A program made the position numbers and the translations under genes. DNA of 64,000 nt from Hydractinia symbiolongicarpus (taxonomy: Eukaryota; Cnidaria; Hydrozoa; Anthoathecata; Hydractiniidae), in NCBI RefSeq assembly GCF_029227915.1, contig NC_079875.1, positions 27,712,001 through 27,776,000 on the forward strand, in the 5' to 3' direction. The stretch's first letter is position 1, and each line of letters starts with the position of its first letter. Of the stretch, positions 55,784 through 64,000 are shown one piece after another. Under the pieces are notes generated by a model. It was not told the DNA's origin. It was given only the letters and a program-made list of their open reading frames with translations, and did not search any database.

Positions 55784-56200
55784 ATTATTAAAGTGTAACT
55801 AATGTTAAAGATAGGAACTGTCTTCTTCGTCTCTATGGATATAATAAAATGCACGGGACATAGAGGCTCAATGGTCTAGTGGCATGATTCTTGCTTTAGG
55901 TTCAAATCCCGGTTGAGCCCATTGTTGGAGTGTAACTAATGTTGTCAGTGCAATTTCCGCTTGTTTCATTTTTTACAAAGACACTCGAAATAGCTCATCC
56001 TTAATGCTCTTTACTGCAGAGAACAAACCAAACTCGACTGAATCGCAAGTCTTGCCCTGAAGTTAAGAGTACTTCTTTATTTTAGGTGATTTCACATGCG
56101 CCTAACATCCCTAACGTGCCTTTTGGATTCGGGTCAGGTACACATGTAGTAATAACTTAAACTACTCTGGGTCCCAGTCTTACGCAGTTGTATAGCTACG

Positions 56201-56272
56201 GACTCTGTGGCGCAATGGTAGCGCGTCTGACTCCAGATCAGAAGGTTGCGTGTTCAATTCAAGTCAGAGTCA
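56201..56272 (+). tRNA. trnaw-cca: tRNA-Trp(CCA), A63 variant
   Basis: G51-A63 mismatch; duplicate at 60762. Confidence 0.72.
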
Positions 56273-56472
56273 GAAGAAACAGTATTAAAACATGGTTACA
56301 AAATAATAGATCTTGAGTTAAGTAATTGTAAGAAGAAAATCTTGCTTCAGGTTGTGACTTCATTATTGCGTACTGAGGCTTTTTTTTATATCCTTAGAGA
56401 CAACGAAGACAGTCCCTATTTTTCCAAATCCATTCTTAATAGAACATTGTGACATGTTGCATGTGACATGGA

Positions 56473-56544
56473 GGCTCAATGGTCTAGTGGCATGATTCTC
56501 GCTTTGGGTGCGAGAGGTCCCGGGTTCAAATCCCGGTTGAGCCC
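56473..56544 (+). tRNA. trnap-ugg: tRNA-Pro(UGG)
   Basis: Consensus copy; duplicate at 61034. Confidence 0.92.
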
Positions 56545-56961
56545 ATTATTAAAGTGTAACTAATGTTAAAGATAGGGACTGTCTTCTTCGTCTCTATGGA
56601 TATAATAAAATGCACGGGACATAGAGGCTCAATGGTCTAGTGGCATGATTCTTGCTTTAGGTTCAAATCCCGGTTGAGCCCATTGTTGGAGTGTAACTAA
56701 TGTTGTCAGTGCAATTTCCGCTTGTTTCATTTTTTACAAAGACACTCGAAATAGCTCATCCTTAATGCTCTTTACTGCAGAGAACAAACCAAACTCGTCT
56801 GAATCGCAAGTCTTGCCCTGAAGTTAAGAGTACTTCCTTATTTTAGGTGTTATCACATGCGCCTAACATCCCTAACGTGCCTTTTGGATTCGGGTCAGGT
56901 ACACATGTAGTAATAACTTAAACTACTCTGGGTCCCAGTCTTACGCAGTTGTATAGCTACG

Positions 56962-57033
56962 GACTCTGTGGCGCAATGGTAGCGCGTCTGACTCCAGATC
57001 AGAAGGTTGCGTGTTCAATTCACGTCAGAGTCA
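56962..57033 (+). tRNA. trnaw-cca: tRNA-Trp(CCA)
   Basis: Consensus copy; duplicate at 61523. Confidence 0.92.
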
Positions 57034-57232
57034 GAAAAAACAGTATTAAAACAAGGTTACAAAATAATAGTTCTTGAGTTAAGTAATTGTAAGAAGAAAA
57101 TCTTGCTTCAGGTTGTGACTTCATTATTGCGATTGAGGCTTTTTTTTATATCCTTAGAGACAACGAAGACAGTCCCTATTTTTCCAAATCCATTCTTAAT
57201 AGAACATTGTGATATGTTGCATATGACATGGA

Positions 57233-57304
57233 GGCTCAATGGTCTAGTGGCATGATTCTCGCTTTGGGTGCGTGAGGTCCCGGGTTCAAATCCCGGTTGA
57301 GCCC
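57233..57304 (+). tRNA. trnap-ugg: tRNA-Pro(UGG), U42 variant
   Basis: U28-U42 mismatch; duplicate at 61794. Confidence 0.8.
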
Positions 57305-57720
57305 ATTATTAAAGTGTAACTAATGTTAAAGATAGGGACTGTCTTCTTCGTCTCTATGGATATAATAAAATGCACGGGACATAGAGGCTCAACGGTCTAG
57401 TGGCATGATTCTTGCTTTAGGTTCAAATCCCAGTGGAGCCCATTGTTGGAGTGTAACTAATGTTGTCAGTGCAATTTCCGCTTGTTTCACTTTTTAGAAA
57501 GACACTCGAAATAGCACATCCTTAATGCTATTTACTGCAGAAAACAAACCAAACTCGACTGAATCGCAAGTCTTGCCCTGAAGTTAAGAGTACTTCCTTA
57601 TTGTAGGTGTTATCACATGCGCCTAACATCCCTAACGTGCATTTTGGATTCGGGTCAGGCACACATGTAGTAATAACTTAACTAATCTGGGTCCCAGTCT
57701 TACGCAGTTGTATAGCTACG

Positions 57721-57792
57721 GACTCTGTGGCGCAATTGTAGCGCGTCTGACTCCAGATCAAAAGGTTGCGTGTTCAATTCACGTCAGAGTCA
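57721..57792 (+). tRNA. trnaw-cca: tRNA-Trp(CCA), A42 and D-loop TG variant
   Basis: D-loop AATTG (one conserved G lost) plus the C28-A42 mismatch, so probably impaired. Confidence 0.62.
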
Positions 57793-57992
57793 GAAAAAAC
57801 AGTATTAAAACATGGTTACAAAATAATGGTTCTTGAGTGAAGTAATTGTAAGAAGAAAATCTTGCTCCAGGTTGTGACTTCATTATTGCGTACTGAGGCT
57901 GTTTTTTATATCCTTAGAGACAACGAAGACAGTCCCTATTTTTCCAAAGCCATTCTTAATAGAACATTGTGACATGTTGCATGTGACATGAA

Positions 57993-58064
57993 GGCTCAAT
58001 GGTCTAGTGGCATGATTCTCGCTTTGGGTGCGAGAGGTCCCGGGTTCAAATCCCGGTTGAGCCC
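57993..58064 (+). tRNA. trnap-ugg: tRNA-Pro(UGG)
   Basis: Consensus copy. Confidence 0.92.
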
Positions 58065-58145
58065 ATTATTAAAGTGTAACTAATGTTAAAGATAGGAACT
58101 GTCTTCTTCGTCTCTATGGATATAATAAAATGCACGGGACATAGA

Positions 58146-58201
58146 GGCTCAATGGTCTGGTGGCATGATTCTTGTTTTAGGTTCAAATCCCGGTTGAGCC
58201 C
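58146..58201 (+). pseudogene. Truncated tRNA-Pro, TCTGG / TTGTTTTAGG variant
   Basis: Carries 'tctgg' in the A box and a T4 run inside the element ('cttgttttagg'), which could itself stop pol III. An identical copy lies at 63466-63521. Confidence 0.85.
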
Positions 58202-58481
58202 ATTGTTGGAGTGTAACTAATGTTGTCAGTGCAATTTCCGCTTGTTTCATTTTTTACAAAGACACTCGAAATAGCTCATCCTTAATGCTCTTTACTGCAG
58301 AGAACAAACCAAACTCGACTGAATCGCAAGTCTTGCCCTGAAGTTAAGAGTACTTCTTTATTTTAGGTGATTTCACATGCGCCTAACATCCCTAACGTGC
58401 CTTTTGGATTCGGGTCAGGTACACATGTAGTAATAACTTAAACTACTCTGGGTCCCAGTCTTACGCAGTTGTATAGCTACG

Positions 58482-58553
58482 GACTCTGTGGCGCAACTGT
58501 AGCGCGTCTGACTCCAGATCAGAAGGTTGCGTGTTCAATTCAAGTCAGAGTCA
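58482..58553 (+). tRNA. trnaw-cca: tRNA-Trp(CCA), A63 and D-loop CTG variant
   Basis: D-loop AACTG instead of AATGG plus the G51-A63 mismatch; probable pseudogene. Confidence 0.58.
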
Positions 58554-58753
58554 GAAAAAACAGTATTAAAACATGGTTACAAAATAATAGTTCTTGAGTT
58601 AAGTAATTGTAAGAAGAAAATCTTGCTTCAGGTTGTGACTTCATTATTGCGTACTGAGGCTTTTTTTTATATCCTTAGAGACAACGAAGACAGTCCCTAT
58701 TTTTCCAAATCCATTCTTAATAGAACATTGTGACATGTTGCATGTGACATGGA

Positions 58754-58825
58754 GGCTCAATGGTCTAGTGGCATGATTCTCGCTTTGGGTGCGAGAGGTC
58801 GCGGGTTCAAATCCCGGTTGAGCCC
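58754..58825 (+). tRNA. trnap-ugg: tRNA-Pro(UGG), G49 variant
   Basis: T-stem 5' strand GCGGG gives a G49-G65 mismatch; unique. Confidence 0.75.
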
Positions 58826-59241
58826 ATTATTAAAGTGTAACTAATGTTAAAGATAGGGACTGTCTTCTTCGTCTCTATGGATATAATAAAATGCACGGGA
58901 CATAGAGGCTCAATGGTCTAGTGGCATGATTCTTGCTTTAGGTTCAAATCCCAGTGGAGCCCATTGTTGGAGTGTAACTAATGTTGTCAGTGCAATTTCC
59001 GCTTGTTTCATTTTTTAGAAAGACACTCGAAATAGCACATCCTTAATGCTATTTACTGCAGAGAACAAACAAACTAGACTGAATCGCAAGTCTTGCCCTG
59101 AAGTTAAGAGTACTTCCTTATTGTAGGTGTTATCACATGCGCCTAACATCCCTAACGTGCCTTTTGGATTCGGGTCAGGTACACATGTAGTAATAACTTA
59201 AACTACTCTGGGTCCCAGTCTTACGCAGTTGTATAGCTACG

Positions 59242-59313
59242 GACTCTGTGGCGCAATGGTAGCGCGTCTGACTCCAGATCAGAAGGTTGCGTGTTCAATT
59301 CACGTCAGAGTCA
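59242..59313 (+). tRNA. trnaw-cca: tRNA-Trp(CCA)
   Basis: Consensus copy. Confidence 0.92.
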
Positions 59314-59513
59314 GAAAAAACAGTATTAAAACATGGTTACAAAATAATGGTTCTTGAGTGAAGTAATTGTTAGAAGAAAATCTTGCTCCAGGTTGTGACT
59401 TCATTATTGCGTACTGAGGCTGTTTTTTATATCCTTAGAGACAACGAAGACAGTCCCTATTTTTCCAAAGCCATTCTTAATAGAACATTGTGACATGTTG
59501 CATGTGACATGAA

Positions 59514-59585
59514 GGCTCAATGGTCTAGTGGCATGATTCTCGCTTTGGGTGCGAGAGGTCCCGGGTTCAAATCCCGGTTGAGCCC
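59514..59585 (+). tRNA. trnap-ugg: tRNA-Pro(UGG)
   Basis: Consensus copy. Confidence 0.92.
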
Positions 59586-60001
59586 ATTATTAAAGTGTAA
59601 CTAATGTTAAAGATAGGGACTGTCTTCTTCGTCTCTATGGATATAATAAAATGCACGGGACATAGAGGCTCAATGGTCTAGTGGCATGATTCTTGCTTCA
59701 GGTTCAAATCCCGGTTGAGCCCATTGTTGGAGTGTAACTAATGTTGTCAGTGCAATTTCCGCTTGTTTCATTTTTTAGAAAGACACTCGAAATAGCACAT
59801 CCTTAATGCTATTTACTGCAGAGAACAAACCAAAGTAGACTGAATCGCAAGTCTTCCCCTGAAGTTAAGAGTACTTCCTTATTGTAGATGTTATCACATG
59901 CGCCTAACATCCCTTACGTGCATTTTGGATTCGGGTCAGGCACACATGTAGTAATAACTTAACTACTCTGGGTCCCAGTCTTACGCAGTTGTATAGCTAC
60001 G

Positions 60002-60073
60002 GACTCTGTGGCGCAATGGTAGCGCGTCTGACTCAAGATCAGAAGGTTGCGTGTTCAATTCAAGTCAGAGTCA
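60002..60073 (+). tRNA. tRNA-Trp body with CAA anticodon
   Basis: The anticodon loop reads CTCAAGA instead of CTCCAGA, so the anticodon is CAA, which pairs with the Leu codon UUG. The rest is a tRNA-Trp with the G51-A63 mismatch. The sister copy at 55441 keeps CCA, so the change came after that duplication. tRNA prediction by anticodon would call it Leu; the body and discriminator are Trp. Most likely a decaying copy. Confidence 0.75.
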
Positions 60074-60272
60074 GAAGAAACAGTACTAAAACATGCTTAC
60101 AAAATAATAGTTCTTGAGTGAAGTAATTGTAAGAAGAAAATCTTGCTTCAGGTTGTGACTTCATTATTGCGTACTGAGGCTTTTTTTATATCCTTAGAGG
60201 CAACGAAGACAGTCCCTATTTTTCCAAATCCATTCTTAATAGAACATTGTGACATGTTGCATGTGACATGGA

Positions 60273-60344
60273 GGCTCAATGGTGTAGTGGCATGATTCTC
60301 GCTTTGGGTGCGAGAGGTCCCGGGTTCAAATCCCGGTTGAGCCC
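60273..60344 (+). tRNA. trnap-ugg: tRNA-Pro(UGG), G12 variant
   Basis: Same D-stem and A-box change as 55712. Confidence 0.72.
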
Positions 60345-60761
60345 ATTATTAAAGTGTAACTAATGTTAAAGATAGGAACTGTCTTCTTCGTCTCTATGGA
60401 TATAATAAAATGCACGGGACATAGAGGCTCAATGGTCTAGTGGCATGATTCTTGCTTTAGGTTCAAATCCCGGTTGAGCCCATTGTTGGAGTGTAACTAA
60501 TGTTGTCAGTGCAATTTCCGCTTGTTTCATTTTTTACAAAGACACTCGAAATAGCTCATCCTTAATGCTCTTTACTGCAGAGAACAAACCAAACTCGACT
60601 GAATCGCAAGTCTTGCCCTGAAGTTAAGAGTACTTCTTTATTTTAGGTGATTTCACATGCGCCTAACATCCCTAACGTGCCTTTTGGATTCGGGTCAGGT
60701 ACACATGTAGTAATAACTTAAACTACTCTGGGTCCCAGTCTTACGCAGTTGTATAGCTACG

Positions 60762-60833
60762 GACTCTGTGGCGCAATGGTAGCGCGTCTGACTCCAGATC
60801 AGAAGGTTGCGTGTTCAATTCAAGTCAGAGTCA
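60762..60833 (+). tRNA. trnaw-cca: tRNA-Trp(CCA), A63 variant
   Basis: G51-A63 mismatch. Confidence 0.72.
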
Positions 60834-61033
60834 GAAGAAACAGTATTAAAACATGGTTACAAAATAATAGATCTTGAGTTAAGTAATTGTAAGAAGAAAA
60901 TCTTGCTTCAGGTTGTGACTTCATTATTGCGTACTGAGGCTTTTTTTTATATCCTTAGAGACAACGAAGACAGTCCCTATTTTTCCAAATCCATTCTTAA
61001 TAGAACATTGTGACATGTTGCATGTGACATGGA

Positions 61034-61105
61034 GGCTCAATGGTCTAGTGGCATGATTCTCGCTTTGGGTGCGAGAGGTCCCGGGTTCAAATCCCGGTTG
61101 AGCCC
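61034..61105 (+). tRNA. trnap-ugg: tRNA-Pro(UGG)
   Basis: Consensus copy. Confidence 0.92.
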
Positions 61106-61522
61106 ATTATTAAAGTGTAACTAATGTTAAAGATAGGGACTGTCTTCTTCGTCTCTATGGATATAATAAAATGCACGGGACATAGAGGCTCAATGGTCTA
61201 GTGGCATGATTCTTGCTTTAGGTTCAAATCCCGGTTGAGCCCATTGTTGGAGTGTAACTAATGTTGTCAGTGCAATTTCCGCTTGTTTCATTTTTTACAA
61301 AGACACTCGAAATAGCTCATCCTTAATGCTCTTTACTGCAGAGAACAAACCAAACTCGTCTGAATCGCAAGTCTTGCCCTGAAGTTAAGAGTACTTCCTT
61401 ATTTTAGGTGTTATCACATGCGCCTAACATCCCTAACGTGCCTTTTGGATTCGGGTCAGGTACACATGTAGTAATAACTTAAACTACTCTGGGTCCCAGT
61501 CTTACGCAGTTGTATAGCTACG

Positions 61523-61594
61523 GACTCTGTGGCGCAATGGTAGCGCGTCTGACTCCAGATCAGAAGGTTGCGTGTTCAATTCACGTCAGAGTCA
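61523..61594 (+). tRNA. trnaw-cca: tRNA-Trp(CCA)
   Basis: Consensus copy. Confidence 0.92.
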
Positions 61595-61793
61595 GAAAAA
61601 ACAGTATTAAAACAAGGTTACAAAATAATAGTTCTTGAGTTAAGTAATTGTAAGAAGAAAATCTTGCTTCAGGTTGTGACTTCATTATTGCGATTGAGGC
61701 TTTTTTTTATATCCTTAGAGACAACGAAGACAGTCCCTATTTTTCCAAATCCATTCTTAATAGAACATTGTGATATGTTGCATATGACATGGA

Positions 61794-61865
61794 GGCTCAA
61801 TGGTCTAGTGGCATGATTCTCGCTTTGGGTGCGTGAGGTCCCGGGTTCAAATCCCGGTTGAGCCC
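61794..61865 (+). tRNA. trnap-ugg: tRNA-Pro(UGG), U42 variant
   Basis: U28-U42 mismatch. Confidence 0.8.
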
Positions 61866-62282
61866 ATTATTAAAGTGTAACTAATGTTAAAGATAGGGAC
61901 TGTCTTCTTCGTCTCTATGGATATAATAAAATGCACGGGACATAGAGGCTCAACGGTCTAGTGGCATGATTCTTGCTTTAGGTTCAAATCCCAGTGGAGC
62001 CCATTGTTGGAGTGTAACTAATGTTGTCAGTGCAATTTCCGCTTGTTTCACTTTTTAGAAAGACACTCGAAATAGCACATCCTTAATGCTATTTACTGCA
62101 GAGAACAAACCAAACTAGACTGAATCGCAAGTCTTGCCCTGAAGTTAAGAGTACTTCCTTATTGTAGGTGTTATCACATGCGCCTAACATCCCTAACGTG
62201 CCTTTTGGATTCGGGTCAGGTACACATGTAGTAATAACTTAAACTACTCTGGGTCCCAGTCTTACGCAGTTGTATAGCTACG

Positions 62283-62354
62283 GACTCTGTGGCGCAATGG
62301 TAGCGCGTCTGACTCCAGATCAGAAGGTTCCGTGTTCAATTCACGTCAGAGTCA
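62283..62354 (+). tRNA. trnaw-cca: tRNA-Trp(CCA), C49 variant
   Basis: T-stem 5' strand CCGTG replaces GCGTG, so the G49-U65 wobble becomes a C-U mismatch; unique. Confidence 0.75.
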
Positions 62355-62553
62355 GAAAAAACAGTATTAAAACATGGTTACAAAATAATGGTTCTTGAGT
62401 GAAGTAATTGTACGAAGAAAATCTTGCTCCAGGTTGTGACTTCATTATTGCGTACTGATGCTTTTTTTATATCCTTAGAGACAACGAAGACAGTCCATAT
62501 TTTTCCAAAGCCATTCTTAATAGAATATTGTGACATGTTGCATGTGACATGGA

Positions 62554-62625
62554 GGCTCAATGGTCTAGTGGCATGATTCTCGCTTTGGGTGCGAGAGGTC
62601 CCGGGTTCAAATCCCGGTTGAGCCC
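62554..62625 (+). tRNA. trnap-ugg: tRNA-Pro(UGG)
   Basis: Consensus copy. Confidence 0.92.
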
Positions 62626-63040
62626 ATTATTAAAGTGTAACTAATGTTAAAGATAGGGACTGTCTTCTCGTCTCTATGGATATAATAAAATGCACGGGAC
62701 ATAGAGGCTCAATGGTCTAGTGGCATGATTCTTGCTTTAGGTTCAAATCCCGGTTGAGCCCATTGTTGGAGTGCAACTAATGTTGTCAGTGCAATTTCCG
62801 CTTGTTTCATTTTTTACAGAGACACTCGAAATAGCACATCCTTAATGCTATTTACTGCAGAAAACAAACCAAACTCGACTGAATCGCAAGTCTTGCCCTG
62901 AAGTTAAGAGTACTTCCTTATTGTAGGTGTTATCACATGCGCCTAACATCCCTAACGTGCATTTTGGATTCGGGTCAGGCACACATGTAGTAATAACTTA
63001 ACTAATCTGGGTCCCAGTCTTACGCAGTTGTATAGCTACG

Positions 63041-63112
63041 GACTCTGTGGCGCAATGGTAGCGCGTCTGACTCCAGATCAAAAGGTTGCGTGTTCAATTC
63101 ACGTCAGAGTCA
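63041..63112 (+). tRNA. trnaw-cca: tRNA-Trp(CCA), A42 variant
   Basis: C28-A42 mismatch. Confidence 0.75.
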
Positions 63113-63312
63113 GAAAAAACAGTATTAAAACATGGTTACAAAATAATGGTTCTTGAGTGAAGTAATTGTAAGAAGAAAATCTTGCTCCAGGTTGTGACTT
63201 CATTATTGCGTACTGAGGCTGTTTTTTATATCCTTAGAGACAACGAAGACAGTCCCTATTTTTCCAAAGCCATTCTTAATAGAACATTGTGACATGTTGC
63301 ATGTGACATGAA

Positions 63313-63384
63313 GGCTCAATGGTCTAGTGGCATGATTCTCGCTTTGGGTGCGAGAGGTCCCGGGTTCAAATCCCGGTTGAGCCC
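63313..63384 (+). tRNA. trnap-ugg: tRNA-Pro(UGG)
   Basis: Consensus copy; last Pro gene in the window. Confidence 0.92.
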
Positions 63385-63744
63385 ATTATTAAAGTGTAAC
63401 TAATGTTAAAGATAGGAACTGTCTTCTTCGTCTCTATGGATATAATAAAATGCACGGGACATAGAGGCTCAATGGTCTGGTGGCATGATTCTTGTTTTAG
63501 GTTCAAATCCCGGTTGAGCCCATTGTTGGAGTGTAACTAATGTTGTCAGTGCAATTTCCGCTTGTTTCATTTTTTACAAGAACACTCGAAATAGCACATC
63601 CTTAATGCTATTTACTGCAGAAAACAAACCAAACTCGACTGAATCGCAAGTCTTGCCCTGAAGTTAAGAGTATTTCCTTATTGTAGGTGTTATCACATGC
63701 GCCTAACATCCCTAACGTGCCTTTTGGATTCGGGTCAGGTACAC

Positions 63745-63776
63745 CCGATGATGGGAGAAGGATCTCCCGAAACGTC
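63745..63776 (+). ncRNA. Hammerhead-ribozyme-like core, incomplete
   Basis: CCGATGA (63745-63751) resembles the CUGANGA core with C for U4. It is followed by T, then a 6-bp helix GGGAGA/TCTCCC (63753-63758 with 63763-63768) capped by AGGA, then GAAAC (63769-63773) and GTC (63774-63776). The ACGT within GAAACGTC is self-complementary, as in minimal hammerheads that act as dimers. The 5' strand of helix I is missing because the insert starts at the core, so cleavage is not expected. Confidence 0.5.
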
Positions 63777-63823
63777 GCCTACTAAACTATCATGTTCAAG
63801 AAATGATAAACTTTCCACAGTAA
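63745..63823 (+). mobile_element. 79-bp insertion, probable Penelope-like element fragment
   Basis: This is the only sequence in the window that is not part of the tRNA unit. It splits the unit's 'ggtacacatgtag' and is flanked by a 5-bp direct repeat TACAC (63740-63744 and 63824-63828), so it was inserted by a transposition-like event. It begins with a hammerhead-ribozyme-like core and also has a 6-bp hairpin TATCAT/ATGATA (63788 onward). Short 5'-truncated Penelope-like fragments ending in such motifs are known from many animal genomes. The family assignment is from memory of the motif and needs a database search. Confidence 0.6.
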
Positions 63824-63885
63824 TACACATGTAGTAATAACTTAAACTACTCTGGGTCCCAGTCTTACGCAGTTGCATAGCTACG

Positions 63886-63957
63886 GACTCTGTGGTGCAA
63901 TGGTAGCGCGTCTGACTCCAGATCAGAAGGTTGCGTGTTCAATTCACGTCAGAGTCA
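63886..63957 (+). tRNA. trnaw-cca: tRNA-Trp(CCA), U11 variant
   Basis: A box TGGTGCAATGG; D-stem U11-G24 wobble. Last Trp gene, just downstream of the 79-bp insertion; its 5' flank reads 'gttgcatag' instead of 'gttgtatag'. Confidence 0.85.
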
Positions 63958-64000
63958 GAAAAAACAGTACTAAAACATGGTTACAAAATAATAGTTCTTG

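Larger units (their letters stand above)
54270..57540 (+). repeat. Left copy of a ~3.3-kb duplication (offset 4,561 bp)
   Basis: Genes at 54346, 54681, 54953, 55106, 55441, 55712, 56201, 57233 and 57386 all have partners 4,561 bp downstream. They share rare marks: a CC deletion near 54509, the Pro C12G change at 55712, and 'caacgg' in the truncated Pro at 57386. Ends are approximate. Confidence 0.88.
58830..62100 (+). repeat. Right copy of the ~3.3-kb duplication
   Basis: Partner of 54270-57540. It differs at the Trp gene at 60002, where the anticodon is changed from CCA to CAA, and by 'catgcttac' in place of 'catggttac' just after that gene. A further piece (57.5-58.2 kb) reappears at 62.8-63.5 kb, 5,320 bp (seven units) away, recognised by the variant truncated Pro at 58146 and 63466. 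Confidence 0.87.
1..64000 (+). repeat. Tandem array of ~760-bp tRNA-Pro / truncated tRNA-Pro / tRNA-Trp units
   Basis: The whole window is head-to-tail copies of one unit. Start-to-start distances of the truncated tRNA-Pro are 759-761 bp in most units, 765/766 where tRNA-Trp has an insertion, 935/936 where a second tRNA-Trp is present, and 408 where tRNA-Trp is deleted. Gene order and strand never change. Spacers are conserved but come in a few haplotypes: for example, after the truncated tRNA-Pro, 'gctcatcc...ctctttac' or 'gcacatcc...ctatttac'. These occur in mosaic combinations, as expected from unequal exchange and gene conversion. Tandem tRNA arrays are known in other eukaryotes (Xenopus, Entamoeba). 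This Pro/Trp unit is not one I recognise. Confidence 0.97.

Noticed and set aside
1-64000. CRISPR array
   Set aside because: The repeat unit is 760 bp with tRNA genes, there are no short repeats with unique spacers, and the tRNAs are of eukaryotic type.
1-64000. Bacterial, phage or organelle tRNA cluster
   Set aside because: 3' CCA is not encoded, the tRNAs match animal cytosolic Trp and Pro, eukaryotic A/B boxes are present, and there are no protein genes.

Overview
The window is one uninterrupted tandem array of nuclear tRNA genes from a eukaryote, most likely an animal. The tRNAs carry no encoded 3' CCA, have standard internal A and B boxes, and lie in AT-rich non-coding spacer with pol III style T-runs. 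The Trp and Pro bodies resemble animal cytosolic tRNAs. A short insert near the right end looks like a Penelope-type retroelement fragment, a family common in aquatic invertebrates and fishes. I cannot name the species. The array runs past both ends of the window.

The basic unit is about 760 bp and all genes are on the + strand. In order it holds: an intact tRNA-Pro(UGG) of 72 nt; about 80 bp of spacer; a 56-nt truncated tRNA-Pro that lacks the anticodon arm 3' half, variable loop and 5' T-stem strand; about 280 bp of spacer with a T5-T6 run; tRNA-Trp(CCA) of 72 nt; then about 200 bp of spacer with a T5-T8 run and the left arm of an inverted repeat that brackets the next tRNA-Pro. I located 90 tRNA-Trp, 82 intact tRNA-Pro and 83 truncated tRNA-Pro copies. 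Roughly 40% of Trp copies and 60% of Pro copies match their consensus. The rest fall into variant classes with stem mismatches or loop changes, and many of these are probably poor or non-functional.

Layout: 1-3.17 kb is ordinary units. Block A (about 3.17-22.88 kb) is repeated almost base for base as block B (about 22.88-42.6 kb) at an offset of 19,714 bp. Each block carries two Trp copies with a D-loop insertion and four Trp-Trp doublets (unit length 935/936 bp). The right end of each block is a 2,280-bp three-unit repeat, in two copies in A and three in B (to about 45.16 kb). From 45.2 to 52.4 kb there are mixed units. At 52.5 kb one unit has lost its tRNA-Trp (408-bp unit). From 54.3 to 62.1 kb a segment of about 3.3 kb is repeated 4,561 bp apart, with one Trp copy changed to anticodon CAA. 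At 63.74-63.82 kb a 79-bp insert with a 5-bp target duplication interrupts the last unit.

No protein-coding gene is supported. The short open frames seen in every unit start inside tRNA-Trp or end inside tRNA-Pro and are repeat artefacts. The stretches between genes (80, about 280 and about 200 bp) hold only the spacer elements listed here. The likely history is unequal crossing-over and gene conversion within a tRNA array, with repeated higher-order amplification. Variants in this window record the order of several of these steps.
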